Assembly (NCBI GenBank): GCA_947072805.1
Contig: CAMTJK010000050.1
Location: 1 to 14,723 of the forward strand
Length of the DNA stretch: 14,723 bases
Source of the DNA: an uncultured Prevotella sp.
Lineage (GTDB): Bacteria > Bacteroidota > Bacteroidia > Bacteroidales > Bacteroidaceae
Direction of reading: 5' to 3'
Part shown: positions 7,817-14,723 of the stretch, one piece after another
Numbering within the stretch: the stretch's first letter is position 1
How the letters are laid out: each line of letters begins with the position of its first letter
Position numbers and translations under genes: made by a program
The notes under the pieces: model-generated
What the model was told of the DNA's origin: nothing
Seen by the model: only the letters and a program-made list of their open reading frames with translations
Databases searched by the model: none

Positions 7817-9820
7817 TCACCACTTTATTCGTGCCTGCATTTCGATGTCTGCCATTGAGGAGGCGTTGATGGTTTGGTAGCCGCTGCTTATTGTGGAGCG
7901 GTTGAAGTAGTTTGTGACGCCTATTTTGGCGGCGAACATGATATGCTTGCCGATGTCGGCGCGTGCTGTGAGTGAATAGCGTATGCCTTTTCCGAAGAAT
8001 GAGATGCTGCCGAATGTTTGCGGTAGCATTTTTTCATAGGCATAGACGCGGCTTTCGTAGCTTTCGGCGTTGAAATAGGCGGCAGAAAGGTCCACTCTCA
8101 TCCATTTTCTTTTTGCGTAGATGCTTTCCGTAAGCATCCATCCCGTTTCGCGTTGCAGATATTCTGCCACGGTGATGTCAGCCTGCGTACGGCAGCCCCA
8201 CTTTCCGTCGCTATCGTAGGCAGCATAGGTGCGTATTCTGTGAGTGTTATAGGCAATGAGCTTGTCGTCCCTGCTGCTGTCCCTTTGTCGCAGCCGCAGC
8301 CGGTAACGTGCTCCCGCTTTCCATCCCCTCGACTGCCATGTTGCAGACACCATGTTGTCGTAAGAGTGCGATGCCTCCGATATTCTGTACCGGGGAGCGG
8401 CAAAGTAGGCATAGTCGGTATAAGCCGTTACGGCGAGGTTTGGTGACGGTTTCCATTCGCCGCCGAGATATAATCCGCTTTCGTTTCTCACCTCTCCGCC
8501 GTCGCTGAAGCTGTTGGCGTGCAGGGCGGCATACTTGTACGAGTAGTAGCGTTGCAGCAGTGTGAGTCTCATTTTGTCGCCAATGTTTACGGCGATGCTG
8601 TTTATTGTTGCCACCTCTCCGTTCTTGTCTATTGCCGTTTCGCCGTTCATCTCTATCCGGTGGTTGCAGTATCCGTAGTCTGCCGCCGTGTTTACGAAGT
8701 CGTAGCCGGCAGGGAAATATTTTCGGTACAGCTGTGACGAGTACGGATGAAGTTCGCGGTCGAGATGCGTTGCCATTACCGTTGCTCCCACGTGCATGCC
8801 TTTTGCGTTGAAGCTGATGTTAGCTCCGGCGTCGGTGGCGTGCATGTTGTTTTTCTTTTCCATTTCCGTTGTTGTGCGGTGATATCCGGCAGATATTATG
8901 GTGCGTGCCGTTCCGTCGTCGTTGAGGGTGGCATCGAGTGGGCGGTACGATGCAAAGGCGGTAGCTTTCAGTCCCTTTGTTATGCGTACGGTTGCTGCCG
9001 CCCCCTGCAGATAGTCGGCTTCCGAGCGCGACGAGTGTACTCTTATTATGTTTCCGTTGCGTCCTATTCCCGTTACGGTCGAAGCCTTTCCTATGTTGAA
9101 CGAGCTGTTTGCCACCAGCCCCATGCCCATTTTCAGTTTGTACCGTCCCACGGTCAGGTTCTCTATCCGTCCCATGTCCTTCAGTTGCAAGTAGAAGGAG
9201 TAGTAGTCGTATCCGCTGCCGTTACCCTTTGAGAGGAACGGTTCTCCGGCGTCCTGTGAGCCCACCGCCCCTACCCTTATGCGGTTGTTGAAGTTGAAGT
9301 CATATTTCAGCCAGTGCTTATATTTGTAGCCCAGATATCCGTTGCGGTCGCCTTTGCGTTCGTAGAGCGGAATCTTTGCATCCGTTGTCACCGTGTTTTT
9401 TCCGTATTTCATTATGTCCCCGAGTTTTGGGAGCATCCTTTCGTCCGGTTTGCCCGCCACCACGATACATTGCAGCAGTCGTCTGCGTCTGAAGTCGAGC
9501 GATTCTATCATTTTCAGTTCGTTCAGGCTCTTCATCGGACCGTAGAAGTGCAGATATTCGCACAGCTCTTCCACCTGTTTTTCTGTCAGGAAGGCCAGCG
9601 CTTCCAGCTCTTCCCGTGTGGCGGTGTTTATGTTCAGAGGGTGTTGTGCCATATCGTCGAGCATGTCGTATAATGCGAGCCATGTTTCCGCCTCTTCGTC
9701 CCCTTCTTCAGCCATTATCTCGGCGAAGCAGTCGGACCATGTCACGTCTGCAGCGTTCTGTGCGTACGTTTCCGTTATGGCGAGCCACGACAATATTATG
9801 CAGAGATATATTTTTTTCAA
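7817..9820 (-). CDS. Helix-hairpin-helix protein with predicted outer-membrane beta barrel
   Basis: The 667-residue product has a signal peptide with cleavage near residues 20-21 (TYA-Q). An acidic helical stretch follows, then tandem helix-hairpin-helix motifs at about 62-118 (LNINTATREELEAL, LNELKMIESLD) like those of ComEA. The remainder, about 150-667, is full of alternating aromatic and polar strands with short Gly/Asn/Asp turns and ends in a terminal Trp (MQARIKW), as expected of an outer-membrane barrel. This combination is a known Bacteroidales family without a settled function; DNA or protein binding at the envelope is only a possibility. The start codon is TTG at 9818-9820. The frame is closed upstream by a stop and the next in-frame ATG lies beyond the signal peptide, so TTG is required. 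Confidence 0.88.
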   Translation of the reverse strand: MKKIYLCIILSWLAITETYAQNAADVTWSDCFAEIMAEEGDEEAETWLALYDMLDDMAQHPLNINTATREELEALAFLTEKQVEELCEYLHFYGPMKSLNELKMIESLDFRRRRLLQCIVVAGKPDERMLPKLGDIMKYGKNTVTTDAKIPLYERKGDRNGYLGYKYKHWLKYDFNFNNRIRVGAVGSQDAGEPFLSKGNGSGYDYYSFYLQLKDMGRIENLTVGRYKLKMGMGLVANSSFNIGKASTVTGIGRNGNIIRVHSSRSEADYLQGAAATVRITKGLKATAFASYRPLDATLNDDGTARTIISAGYHRTTTEMEKKNNMHATDAGANISFNAKGMHVGATVMATHLDRELHPYSSQLYRKYFPAGYDFVNTAADYGYCNHRIEMNGETAIDKNGEVATINSIAVNIGDKMRLTLLQRYYSYKYAALHANSFSDGGEVRNESGLYLGGEWKPSPNLAVTAYTDYAYFAAPRYRISEASHSYDNMVSATWQSRGWKAGARYRLRLRQRDSSRDDKLIAYNTHRIRTYAAYDSDGKWGCRTQADITVAEYLQRETGWMLTESIYAKRKWMRVDLSAAYFNAESYESRVYAYEKMLPQTFGSISFFGKGIRYSLTARADIGKHIMFAAKIGVTNYFNRSTISSGYQTINASSMADIEMQARIKW

Positions 9821-9870
9821 TGTTTTGTCGGATAGTTTGTGCGAGTGCCGTTGTGCCGGCTATATAATAT

Positions 9871-9927
9871 ATGGTGTGTTCTATAAATTACCATTGCAAA
9901 TCAAGGCTAATTTATAGAACGCACCAT
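9871..9927. repeat. Long hairpin: 20-bp inverted repeat with 17-nt loop
   Basis: Positions 9871-9890 and 9908-9927 are inverted copies at 19 of 20 bases. The exception (T9877 against G9921) would be a G-U pair in plus-strand RNA but a mismatch in minus-strand RNA. No T tract follows on the minus strand, so it is not a classical terminator for the DUF3108 gene. It could be a processing or stability hairpin, an operator, or the remnant of a small mobile repeat. Confidence 0.88.
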
Positions 9928-9928
9928 G

Positions 9929-9962
9929 AGGAGAGGCAGAGTTGAGTCTGTGAGCCCCTCCT
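9929..9962 (-). terminator. GC-rich stem-loop after the DUF3108 gene, possible weak terminator
   Basis: Positions 9954-9962 and 9929-9937 can form a 9-bp stem in minus-strand RNA (one G-U pair) with a 16-nt loop, starting 10 nt after the stop codon at 9973-9975. There is no U tract after it. Together with the adjoining long hairpin it may reduce read-through into the barrel gene or protect the upstream mRNA end. Confidence 0.35.
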
Positions 9963-9972
9963 TATGTTATTG

Positions 9973-10785
9973 TCAGTTCAGTTTCGATTTCATCGGGTTG
10001 CGTACTCCCTTGTATCCTTTCAGGAACACCTTTGCTGAGCCGAAGCTCAGGAACATGTCAAGTCTTACGGGAATGTGGTTTTCGTCGTCGGTGATGTAGA
10101 ATTTTATCAGTTCGTGGTTCTTTCCGTCCTCACGTTCGATGAACGAGAATACCAGGCATCGGAATTTCTCGTTTGTGCCTTCCACCTTGAATGTCTCCTT
10201 GCCTCGGTATTTGAGCCACGAGTTTGACAGATGCTTTGCGTCGCTGATGGGCATGGGTATGTTCTGTCCCTTCTTGAATGAGCTTGCGTCGAAGTTTCTT
10301 GCCCTTAGGAAGATGCTCATCATGTCGTATATGCAGTCTTTATATTCTGCATCCTTCCATACGTGTTGTCCGGTGTGTTCTATTCGGTGCATTTTCAGGT
10401 GGCAGTTGTTTTTGGGATAGCTGTACCACAGTTCGTCCACGTAGTAACGTTTTCCCTCGAGGGCACCTTTTCTGAAGTACAGGGGCGACAGACCGAGGTC
10501 GCAGTACGAGAGCAGTGTGTCGCGCATCACGAATACTTTGTCGAGCTTGTTGTTTCCTCGTGTTATCAGACTTGTTCTGTAGGCGTCATGCCCGTCGAAT
10601 GTCGATGTTACGGTGCTCATCGACGCCGTTCCCACCTTTACCCAGATGAATTTCCAGTTGAAGAAGAGGTCGTAGTACAAAAATTCGCCCGACTTAAACG
10701 CCTTGTTCTCTATTCCGCATTGAGCCGTTGCGTTTGTGGCTGTCAGCGACAGCAATATTGCCATCAGTGTTGTTTTCATTTTCAT
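9973..10785 (-). CDS. DUF3108 domain-containing exported protein
   Basis: This 270-residue protein has a signal peptide (MKMKTTLMAILL..., cleavage near ATA-Q at 21-22), so it is predicted periplasmic. A cysteine follows at 23, but the preceding Gln makes a lipoprotein signal unlikely. The mature part is beta-rich and fits DUF3108: early GEFLYYDLFFNWKFIWVKVGTAS, a central RKGALEGKRYYVDELW, and a late KFYITDDENHIPVRLDMFLSFGSAKVFL. The biochemical function of this family is not established. The gene starts 30 nt after the stop of the lipoprotein gene and is likely in the same operon. The ATG at 10785 is chosen because it directly begins the signal peptide; ATG two codons on would also work. Confidence 0.9.
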   Translation of the reverse strand: MKMKTTLMAILLSLTATNATAQCGIENKAFKSGEFLYYDLFFNWKFIWVKVGTASMSTVTSTFDGHDAYRTSLITRGNNKLDKVFVMRDTLLSYCDLGLSPLYFRKGALEGKRYYVDELWYSYPKNNCHLKMHRIEHTGQHVWKDAEYKDCIYDMMSIFLRARNFDASSFKKGQNIPMPISDAKHLSNSWLKYRGKETFKVEGTNEKFRCLVFSFIEREDGKNHELIKFYITDDENHIPVRLDMFLSFGSAKVFLKGYKGVRNPMKSKLN

Positions 10786-10815
10786 AGCCGATAATTCTTT
10801 TTTGTTTATACCTTA

Positions 10816-12816
10816 TCATTTCTTCTCTTTGGGTTTATATTCTATACCCATTTCGCGTGCCCTGTCGGCGTTGCGGTTTTTCAGTTTTTTCTGTTCTTCC
10901 GGTTTTTGTTTTGTTATGGCACCCGGTTTCTGTTGTGTCAGCGGCAGCAGTCGTATGTTCCAGTTGTGGGTTAGGTCCCATTTAGCCTTACATTCTATTG
11001 CTTTGGTGTCGTAGAACACCTCTTCCGGCTGCAAGTCATCGTTGTAGTTGCCGGTATCCCATTTTCCGTTGTCGTTTTTGTCTATGAATGCGCTCAGATA
11101 ATATTTTCCCGGCATCACGTAGTAGAATTCAGCCATGCCGTTTTCCGTTTTTGCCCTTTTCACTTCGTTTCCCGAGCTGTTCAGCAGCTGTACTATGAGG
11201 TTTGTAGAGTCTTCTGCTCCCGTCACGTTCACTATCAGCGAGCTGTATTCGTCGAGCGAGCGCACCTTTATGCCGCGTTTCAGCGGAGCCGATACCGTGC
11301 CGTAGATGTCTTCGAAGGCAGCCGAATCTATTTCCAGGCTGTATTCCGTTCCCGGCAGCCATTCTGCCCTCACCTCAAACTTGCGCAGTGTGCCCTCCAC
11401 GGGATGCACTTCGCAGTCGGCTCTGTACCACAGGGTGTCATATTTCATGTACAGGTGTACGGCTGCCGTGTCGAGTCTTGTCAGCGGTGTGGGCACTTCC
11501 AGTTTCACGTTCTTGTCGGGGTCGAGTGCCGACGACGACGTTATGTTCACCTCCATGTTTTTCACCGGCATTATCGAGTCGTAGGGTTCGCCCTTTTTCT
11601 TTGCCTTTTCCTGTATTTTCTGCCATTTCTCAAACTCCTTCTCCTGTGCTTTCAGCCTTTTCTCGTACGATGTCTTGGCGAGAGCCAGTATGGTGTCGGT
11701 GCGGCTTGTCAGCGTTCCCGTCGAGTCGGTGTACAGGTATTCCGCTTTCATTTCCAGCGTGTCCATGTTTACCATCATCGTGTCGCGCAGCCAGTAGGTA
11801 ATGGTGTCGTTTTTTGGCGATGCTTCCACTATGAATGCGCTGTCGGCGTTGAAGTTCAGTCCCTCTATTGCGGGCAGTTTGTCTGAGCCGTAGCTGAAGT
11901 AGAATGTCACTTTCTTCTCGTCCTTTCTTTCTGTTTTCAGCAGATATCGGTCCGTTTGCGTCTCTGTGAATGCCAGCAGCACTATGTCGTCGGGTCTGAA
12001 GTGCATGTATGGCACTCTCATTATCGAGTCTATGCGCAGTTCGTCTCTCCAGATGGTGTCCTGTCTTATGTCCGATGCGCACGAGGGCGAGTAAGTGTTG
12101 TGTGTGAAAGCCACCATTTCGCTCTTTTGGTTGTGCTTGTAGTCTCCGTCGGCGTCCTGCAGGGCATATATTCTGTACGAGCCCTCCGCCACGCCTTTTA
12201 TTATGAATCGTCCGCGGCTGTCGGTTCGTGCCACCCTCATCATCGGTTTGGTGGTGAATGCCGTATCCGACAGGTCGTCGTACAGTCCTACGAGAATGCC
12301 CTTCACCGGTTCGAGGTTGCTTGCGTCGAGCACGTTGCCTGCCACCTCGAAGGTGTCTATGCGTTCGCCTGTAGAGAAGCTGTAGGTATAGTTGCCCATA
12401 GGGTTTCCCTCGTTGTTGTCGCTTATGGCGTCAGAGAAGTCTATGGTGTATGTTATGTTTTGCTTGAGCGAGTCTTTCAGGTCTATCAGTATTTTCTTGC
12501 CTTTGCTTCTTATGTCCGGCATTTCGAGTTGCGGCGGCGACACCACCACTTTGTTTGCGGCGTCTTCGAGTTTTATGAATTCGTCGAAGCTTATTGTCAC
12601 CTTTCTTGAGTTCACTCCGGTAGCCTTTTCTTTCGGCGAGGTGTGTACTATGCGTGGCGGCGTGTCGTCATACCATCCGCCGTCGGGTTGTCCCATTCTT
12701 GCGCAGGCAGTGGCTGTGAGTGCGAGCATGAGCATTGCAGCAGCCTTGAGCCATGCGTTCTTTTTTCGGTATGCGTCAGAAAGCACGATGAAAGAGCGGC
12801 GCTGCCGTTCTTTCAT
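10816..12816 (-). CDS. Big_5 Ig-like domain lipoprotein
   Basis: With the start proposed here the product has 666 residues. A basic stretch leads into a hydrophobic segment (LKAAAMLMLALTATAC) ending in a lipobox-like ATA-Cys at residue 38, followed by ARMGQPDGGWYDDTPP, a sequence typical of this Bacteroidales lipoprotein family. A Big_5 Ig-like domain covers about 50-153, then a carboxypeptidase-regulatory-like beta domain (about 155-240), a mixed middle part with a charged helix rich in Lys and Glu, a DKNDNGKWD loop like calcium-binding turns, and a lysine-rich tail. The role is unknown. The frame stays open to an ATG at 13014, but that start would overlap the GH3 gene by about 105 nt and bury the signal peptide behind some 85 polar residues. 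ATG at 12852 and GTG at 12786 are the main alternatives. Two stop codons (TGA TAA) end the gene. Confidence 0.85.
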   Translation of the reverse strand: MKERQRRSFIVLSDAYRKKNAWLKAAAMLMLALTATACARMGQPDGGWYDDTPPRIVHTSPKEKATGVNSRKVTISFDEFIKLEDAANKVVVSPPQLEMPDIRSKGKKILIDLKDSLKQNITYTIDFSDAISDNNEGNPMGNYTYSFSTGERIDTFEVAGNVLDASNLEPVKGILVGLYDDLSDTAFTTKPMMRVARTDSRGRFIIKGVAEGSYRIYALQDADGDYKHNQKSEMVAFTHNTYSPSCASDIRQDTIWRDELRIDSIMRVPYMHFRPDDIVLLAFTETQTDRYLLKTERKDEKKVTFYFSYGSDKLPAIEGLNFNADSAFIVEASPKNDTITYWLRDTMMVNMDTLEMKAEYLYTDSTGTLTSRTDTILALAKTSYEKRLKAQEKEFEKWQKIQEKAKKKGEPYDSIMPVKNMEVNITSSSALDPDKNVKLEVPTPLTRLDTAAVHLYMKYDTLWYRADCEVHPVEGTLRKFEVRAEWLPGTEYSLEIDSAAFEDIYGTVSAPLKRGIKVRSLDEYSSLIVNVTGAEDSTNLIVQLLNSSGNEVKRAKTENGMAEFYYVMPGKYYLSAFIDKNDNGKWDTGNYNDDLQPEEVFYDTKAIECKAKWDLTHNWNIRLLPLTQQKPGAITKQKPEEQKKLKNRNADRAREMGIEYKPKEKK

Positions 12817-12873
12817 CCTTCTGCTTGTCTGTATGTTGTTGCTGTCGGTCATTACACTGTCGGTTATGTTCTT

Positions 12874-12905
12874 GTCTTGCCGTGCTGCCGTCTTGTCGTG
12901 CTGTC
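12874..12905. repeat. Tandem duplication of a 16-bp unit between GH3 and lipoprotein genes
   Basis: Units at 12874-12889 and 12890-12905 agree at 14 of 16 bases (GTCTTG-CGTGCTG-C). They lie directly after the GH3 stop codon in the short gap before the lipoprotein start. Because 16 is not a multiple of three, a change in copy number would shift any longer N-terminal frame of the lipoprotein, which supports an internal start. Confidence 0.6.
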
Positions 12906-12908
12906 TGT

Positions 12909-14423
12909 TCAGCCCGCGCTGTTCAGGTTTAGCAGCTGGTCTATGTGTTCGCGGCTGTTGTTCAGTCGCGGTATTTTGTGCTGTCCTCCCAGTTTTCCCT
13001 TCATTTTCAGCCATGTGTTGAAGAGTCCTGTTCTTGCTTCCACTATTTCCAGGTGTTGCAGCGTGATGTCCTTGTATCGTTTTGCCTCATAGTCGCTGTT
13101 CAGTTCCTGCAGTTTGCTGTCGAGCAGTGTGGCGAAGCGTTCCATGCTGTCGGGTCTTTTGGCAAATTCTATGAGCCACTGGTGGCGGCATTTCGCCTTG
13201 TCGTCCATGAATACCGGTGCCGCTGTATATTCGCTCACCTCTGCTCCCGTCTCCTTGCAGGCGTAGGCCAGTCCCTTTTCGGCGTTGTCCACAATGAGTT
13301 CTTCGCCGAAGGCGTTGATGAAGCTCTTTGTTCTGCCTGTTATAATAAATTTGTATGGGTTCTTCTGTGTGAAGCTCACCGTGTCGCCCAGCACGTAGCG
13401 CCACAGTCCGCACGAGGTAGATATTACCATGGCGTAGTTGCGTCCTGTCTCGATGCCCCACAGTGGCACAATGTTGGGATTTTCCGAGCCGAACTCGTCC
13501 ATGGGTATAAATTCGTAGAATACGCCGTAGTCGAGCATCAGCATCATAGCCTTGTCATCGGGTGTGCTCTGTATGCCGAAGAAGCCCTCGCTGGCGTTAT
13601 ACGTCTCCATGTAGTGCATGTCGGGCTTGGTGATGAGCTGTTCGTACTGGCTGCGGTATGGTGTGAAGGCCACTCCTCCGTGGAAGAACACCTCTATGTT
13701 GTTCCATACCTCTTCGAGGTGTGTCTTTCCCGATATTTCCATTACCCTTGTGAGCACCGAGAGCATCCACGACGGTACGCCGCTTAGGTTGGTAATGTTC
13801 TTTCCTATTGTCTCTTGTGCTATGCGGTCGCGTTTCACCTCGAAGTCGCTGAGCAGTGCCGTCTGTTTTTTGGGCACTCTCACGAGGTTTGCCAGCGGGT
13901 TTATGTTCTCTATGAGGATGGCGCTGAGGTCTCCCACCAGGCTGTCGCGCAGGTTGTAGTTGGGTGCGTGGCTTCCTCCGAGTATCAGTCCCTTGCCGTC
14001 GAACATGCGGCTCTTGGGGTTGTTGCGCAGATAGAGTGCCACTACGTCCTTGCCTCCCTTGTAGTGCAGGTTGCGCAGACCGTCGTCGCTTACGGGTATA
14101 AACTTGCTCTTGTCGTTGGTTGTACCCGACGACTTGGCATACCATTTCACGGTGCCGGGCCACAGTATGTCTGCCTCACCGTGTCTCATTCTGTCTATAT
14201 CGTCCTTCAGTTCTTCGTAGCTGTTGATGGGCGTGTTTCTTGCAAAGTCGTCATACCCTTTGGTGGCGGCAAAGAGGTGGTTTCTGCCGTATTCGGTATT
14301 TTTCGCCTTGGCAAGCAGATACCGCAACACATCCTGTTGCAGTGTTTCGGCCTCCATGGTGTGCCGTTCCAGTTCCTTCTGGCGCGGCAGGAAGGCGTTG
14401 CGTACGATTCCTGTAATGCTCAT
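12909..14423 (-). CDS. GH3 auxin-responsive promoter family protein (acyl-adenylating enzyme)
   Basis: GH3 enzymes of plants activate a carboxylic acid as an acyl-adenylate and join it to an amino acid; the bacterial members have no settled substrate. This 504-residue protein has the three nucleotide-binding signatures: SSGTT (98-102), YNASEG (275-280) and WRYVLGD (341-347), followed by GRTKSFINAFGEEL (363-376). The C-terminal KLGGQHKIPRL (477-487) is also characteristic of the family. No signal peptide or membrane segment is present, so it acts in the cytoplasm. It is the first gene of a minus-strand unit followed by a lipoprotein and a DUF3108 exported protein, suggesting, but not proving, a role in making or modifying an envelope compound. 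A -7 box lies 8 nt before the ATG. Confidence 0.95.
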   Translation of the reverse strand: MSITGIVRNAFLPRQKELERHTMEAETLQQDVLRYLLAKAKNTEYGRNHLFAATKGYDDFARNTPINSYEELKDDIDRMRHGEADILWPGTVKWYAKSSGTTNDKSKFIPVSDDGLRNLHYKGGKDVVALYLRNNPKSRMFDGKGLILGGSHAPNYNLRDSLVGDLSAILIENINPLANLVRVPKKQTALLSDFEVKRDRIAQETIGKNITNLSGVPSWMLSVLTRVMEISGKTHLEEVWNNIEVFFHGGVAFTPYRSQYEQLITKPDMHYMETYNASEGFFGIQSTPDDKAMMLMLDYGVFYEFIPMDEFGSENPNIVPLWGIETGRNYAMVISTSCGLWRYVLGDTVSFTQKNPYKFIITGRTKSFINAFGEELIVDNAEKGLAYACKETGAEVSEYTAAPVFMDDKAKCRHQWLIEFAKRPDSMERFATLLDSKLQELNSDYEAKRYKDITLQHLEIVEARTGLFNTWLKMKGKLGGQHKIPRLNNSREHIDQLLNLNSAG

Positions 14424-14431
14424 AATGCTTG

Positions 14432-14439
14432 CAAAGATA
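14432..14439 (-). promoter_or_regulatory. Predicted -7 box for the GH3 gene, with almost no leader
   Basis: On the minus strand TATCTTTG fits the Bacteroidota -7 consensus, 8 nt before the ATG at 14423. The surrounding GCACTATCTTTGCAA is identical to the glf promoter. No good TTTG is found at the -33 distance, so the call rests on the -7 box and the match to glf. Confidence 0.55.
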
Positions 14440-14636
14440 GTGCAAAATTCTGATTTACCATACCATTACCATATCTAATAAAGATTAACAGCCGTTTATT
14501 TTGTCCCGGACAGCCGTCAGATTTCATGTCTGTTTAACCGTATGGGCAGACGATATTGTCACTTCATTATAAGATGTATGGTTTTGGCTTGATGGATGAT
14601 TGCAGTCAGGGGCTCGTAACTGCATTTAAAAAGAGT

Positions 14637-14707
14637 TAATTTGTAAAGATATTTGGTCGAATTTAACATTTTTAAATCCGGCATTCTAGGTGTAAATTTT
14701 TGTTAAT
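14637..14707 (-). repeat. 71-bp repeat, right copy (inverted partner at 67-137)
   Basis: The reverse complement of this stretch agrees with 67-137 at 69 of 71 bases. It points toward the GH3 gene and ends about 200 nt before that gene's -7 box. The internal dyad is kept at 14657-14681. Outside the 71 bp similarity fades quickly, though a CCCACT lies just beyond the outer edge of both copies (58-63 on the plus strand, and on the minus strand near 14710-14718). Confidence 0.9.
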
Positions 14708-14723
14708 GCGAGTGGGATGGTTT

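Larger units (their letters stand above)
14424..14723. other. Non-coding region upstream of the GH3 gene
   Basis: No gene is supported here. The region holds the GH3 -7 box (14432-14439), a short run of ACCAT repeats around 14479-14494, and the right copy of the 71-bp repeat (14637-14707). The part from about 14500 to 14636 shows nothing I can name. The neighbour beyond the right edge is not visible. Confidence 0.65.

Noticed and set aside
9871..9927. Hairpin as CRISPR repeat or tRNA-like structure
   Set aside because: It occurs once, no spacer array is present, and neither arm nor loop resembles tRNA.
11956..12609. Plus-strand frame of 217 codons opposite the lipoprotein gene
   Set aside because: Shadow of a gene supported by a lipobox and Big_5 domain; its translation is rich in Val, Cys, His and Arg without a domain.
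12945..13787. Plus-strand frame of 280 codons opposite the GH3 gene
   Set aside because: Antisense to all GH3 signature motifs and without any recognisable feature.
67..14707. Interpretation of the segment as a classical composite transposon
   Set aside because: There is no transposase, no target duplication can be seen, and the content includes the housekeeping gene mutS.

Overview
The window looks like a chromosomal segment from a member of Bacteroidota, most likely Prevotella-like. Four signs point there. Several promoters fit the Bacteroidota pattern (TTTG, about 19-21 nt, TAnnTTTG). Shine-Dalgarno sites are not evident. Most coding strands are rich in A and C, with frequent ATA isoleucine codons. 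The gene families are also typical: a Prevotella-type secreted OB-fold/Ig-like protein, a GH3-family acyl-adenylating enzyme, a Big_5 lipoprotein, DUF3108, and a helix-hairpin-helix protein with an outer-membrane barrel.

Layout of the left half (+ strand): a non-coding leader with a 71-bp repeat and a promoter (1-313); a secreted modular protein with a tandemly duplicated domain (314-1915) ending in a strong intrinsic terminator; mutS (2081-4708); then a three-gene glycan cluster made of glf (UDP-galactopyranose mutase) and two family 2 glycosyltransferases (4815-7779). The two glycosyltransferases are visibly more AT-rich than their neighbours and lack the A/C skew, so they look imported.

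Layout of the right half (- strand, read from right to left): a GH3-family enzyme (14423-12909), a Big_5 lipoprotein (about 12816-10816), a DUF3108 exported protein (10785-9973) and a helix-hairpin-helix outer-membrane barrel protein with a TTG start (9820-7817). The first three are closely spaced and probably form an operon. A structured intergenic region with a 20-bp-arm hairpin separates the fourth. Nothing in the sequence states a shared function, but three of the four products are predicted to be exported, so an envelope role is reasonable.

The most notable structural signal is a pair of 71-bp sequences, 69/71 identical and in inverted orientation, at positions 67-137 and 14637-14707. 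They enclose every gene in the window, and each points inward, upstream of the outermost gene on its side. They could be a shared regulatory element, copies of a dispersed repeat, or recombination ends of the segment. No RNA gene, CRISPR array or transposase was seen.
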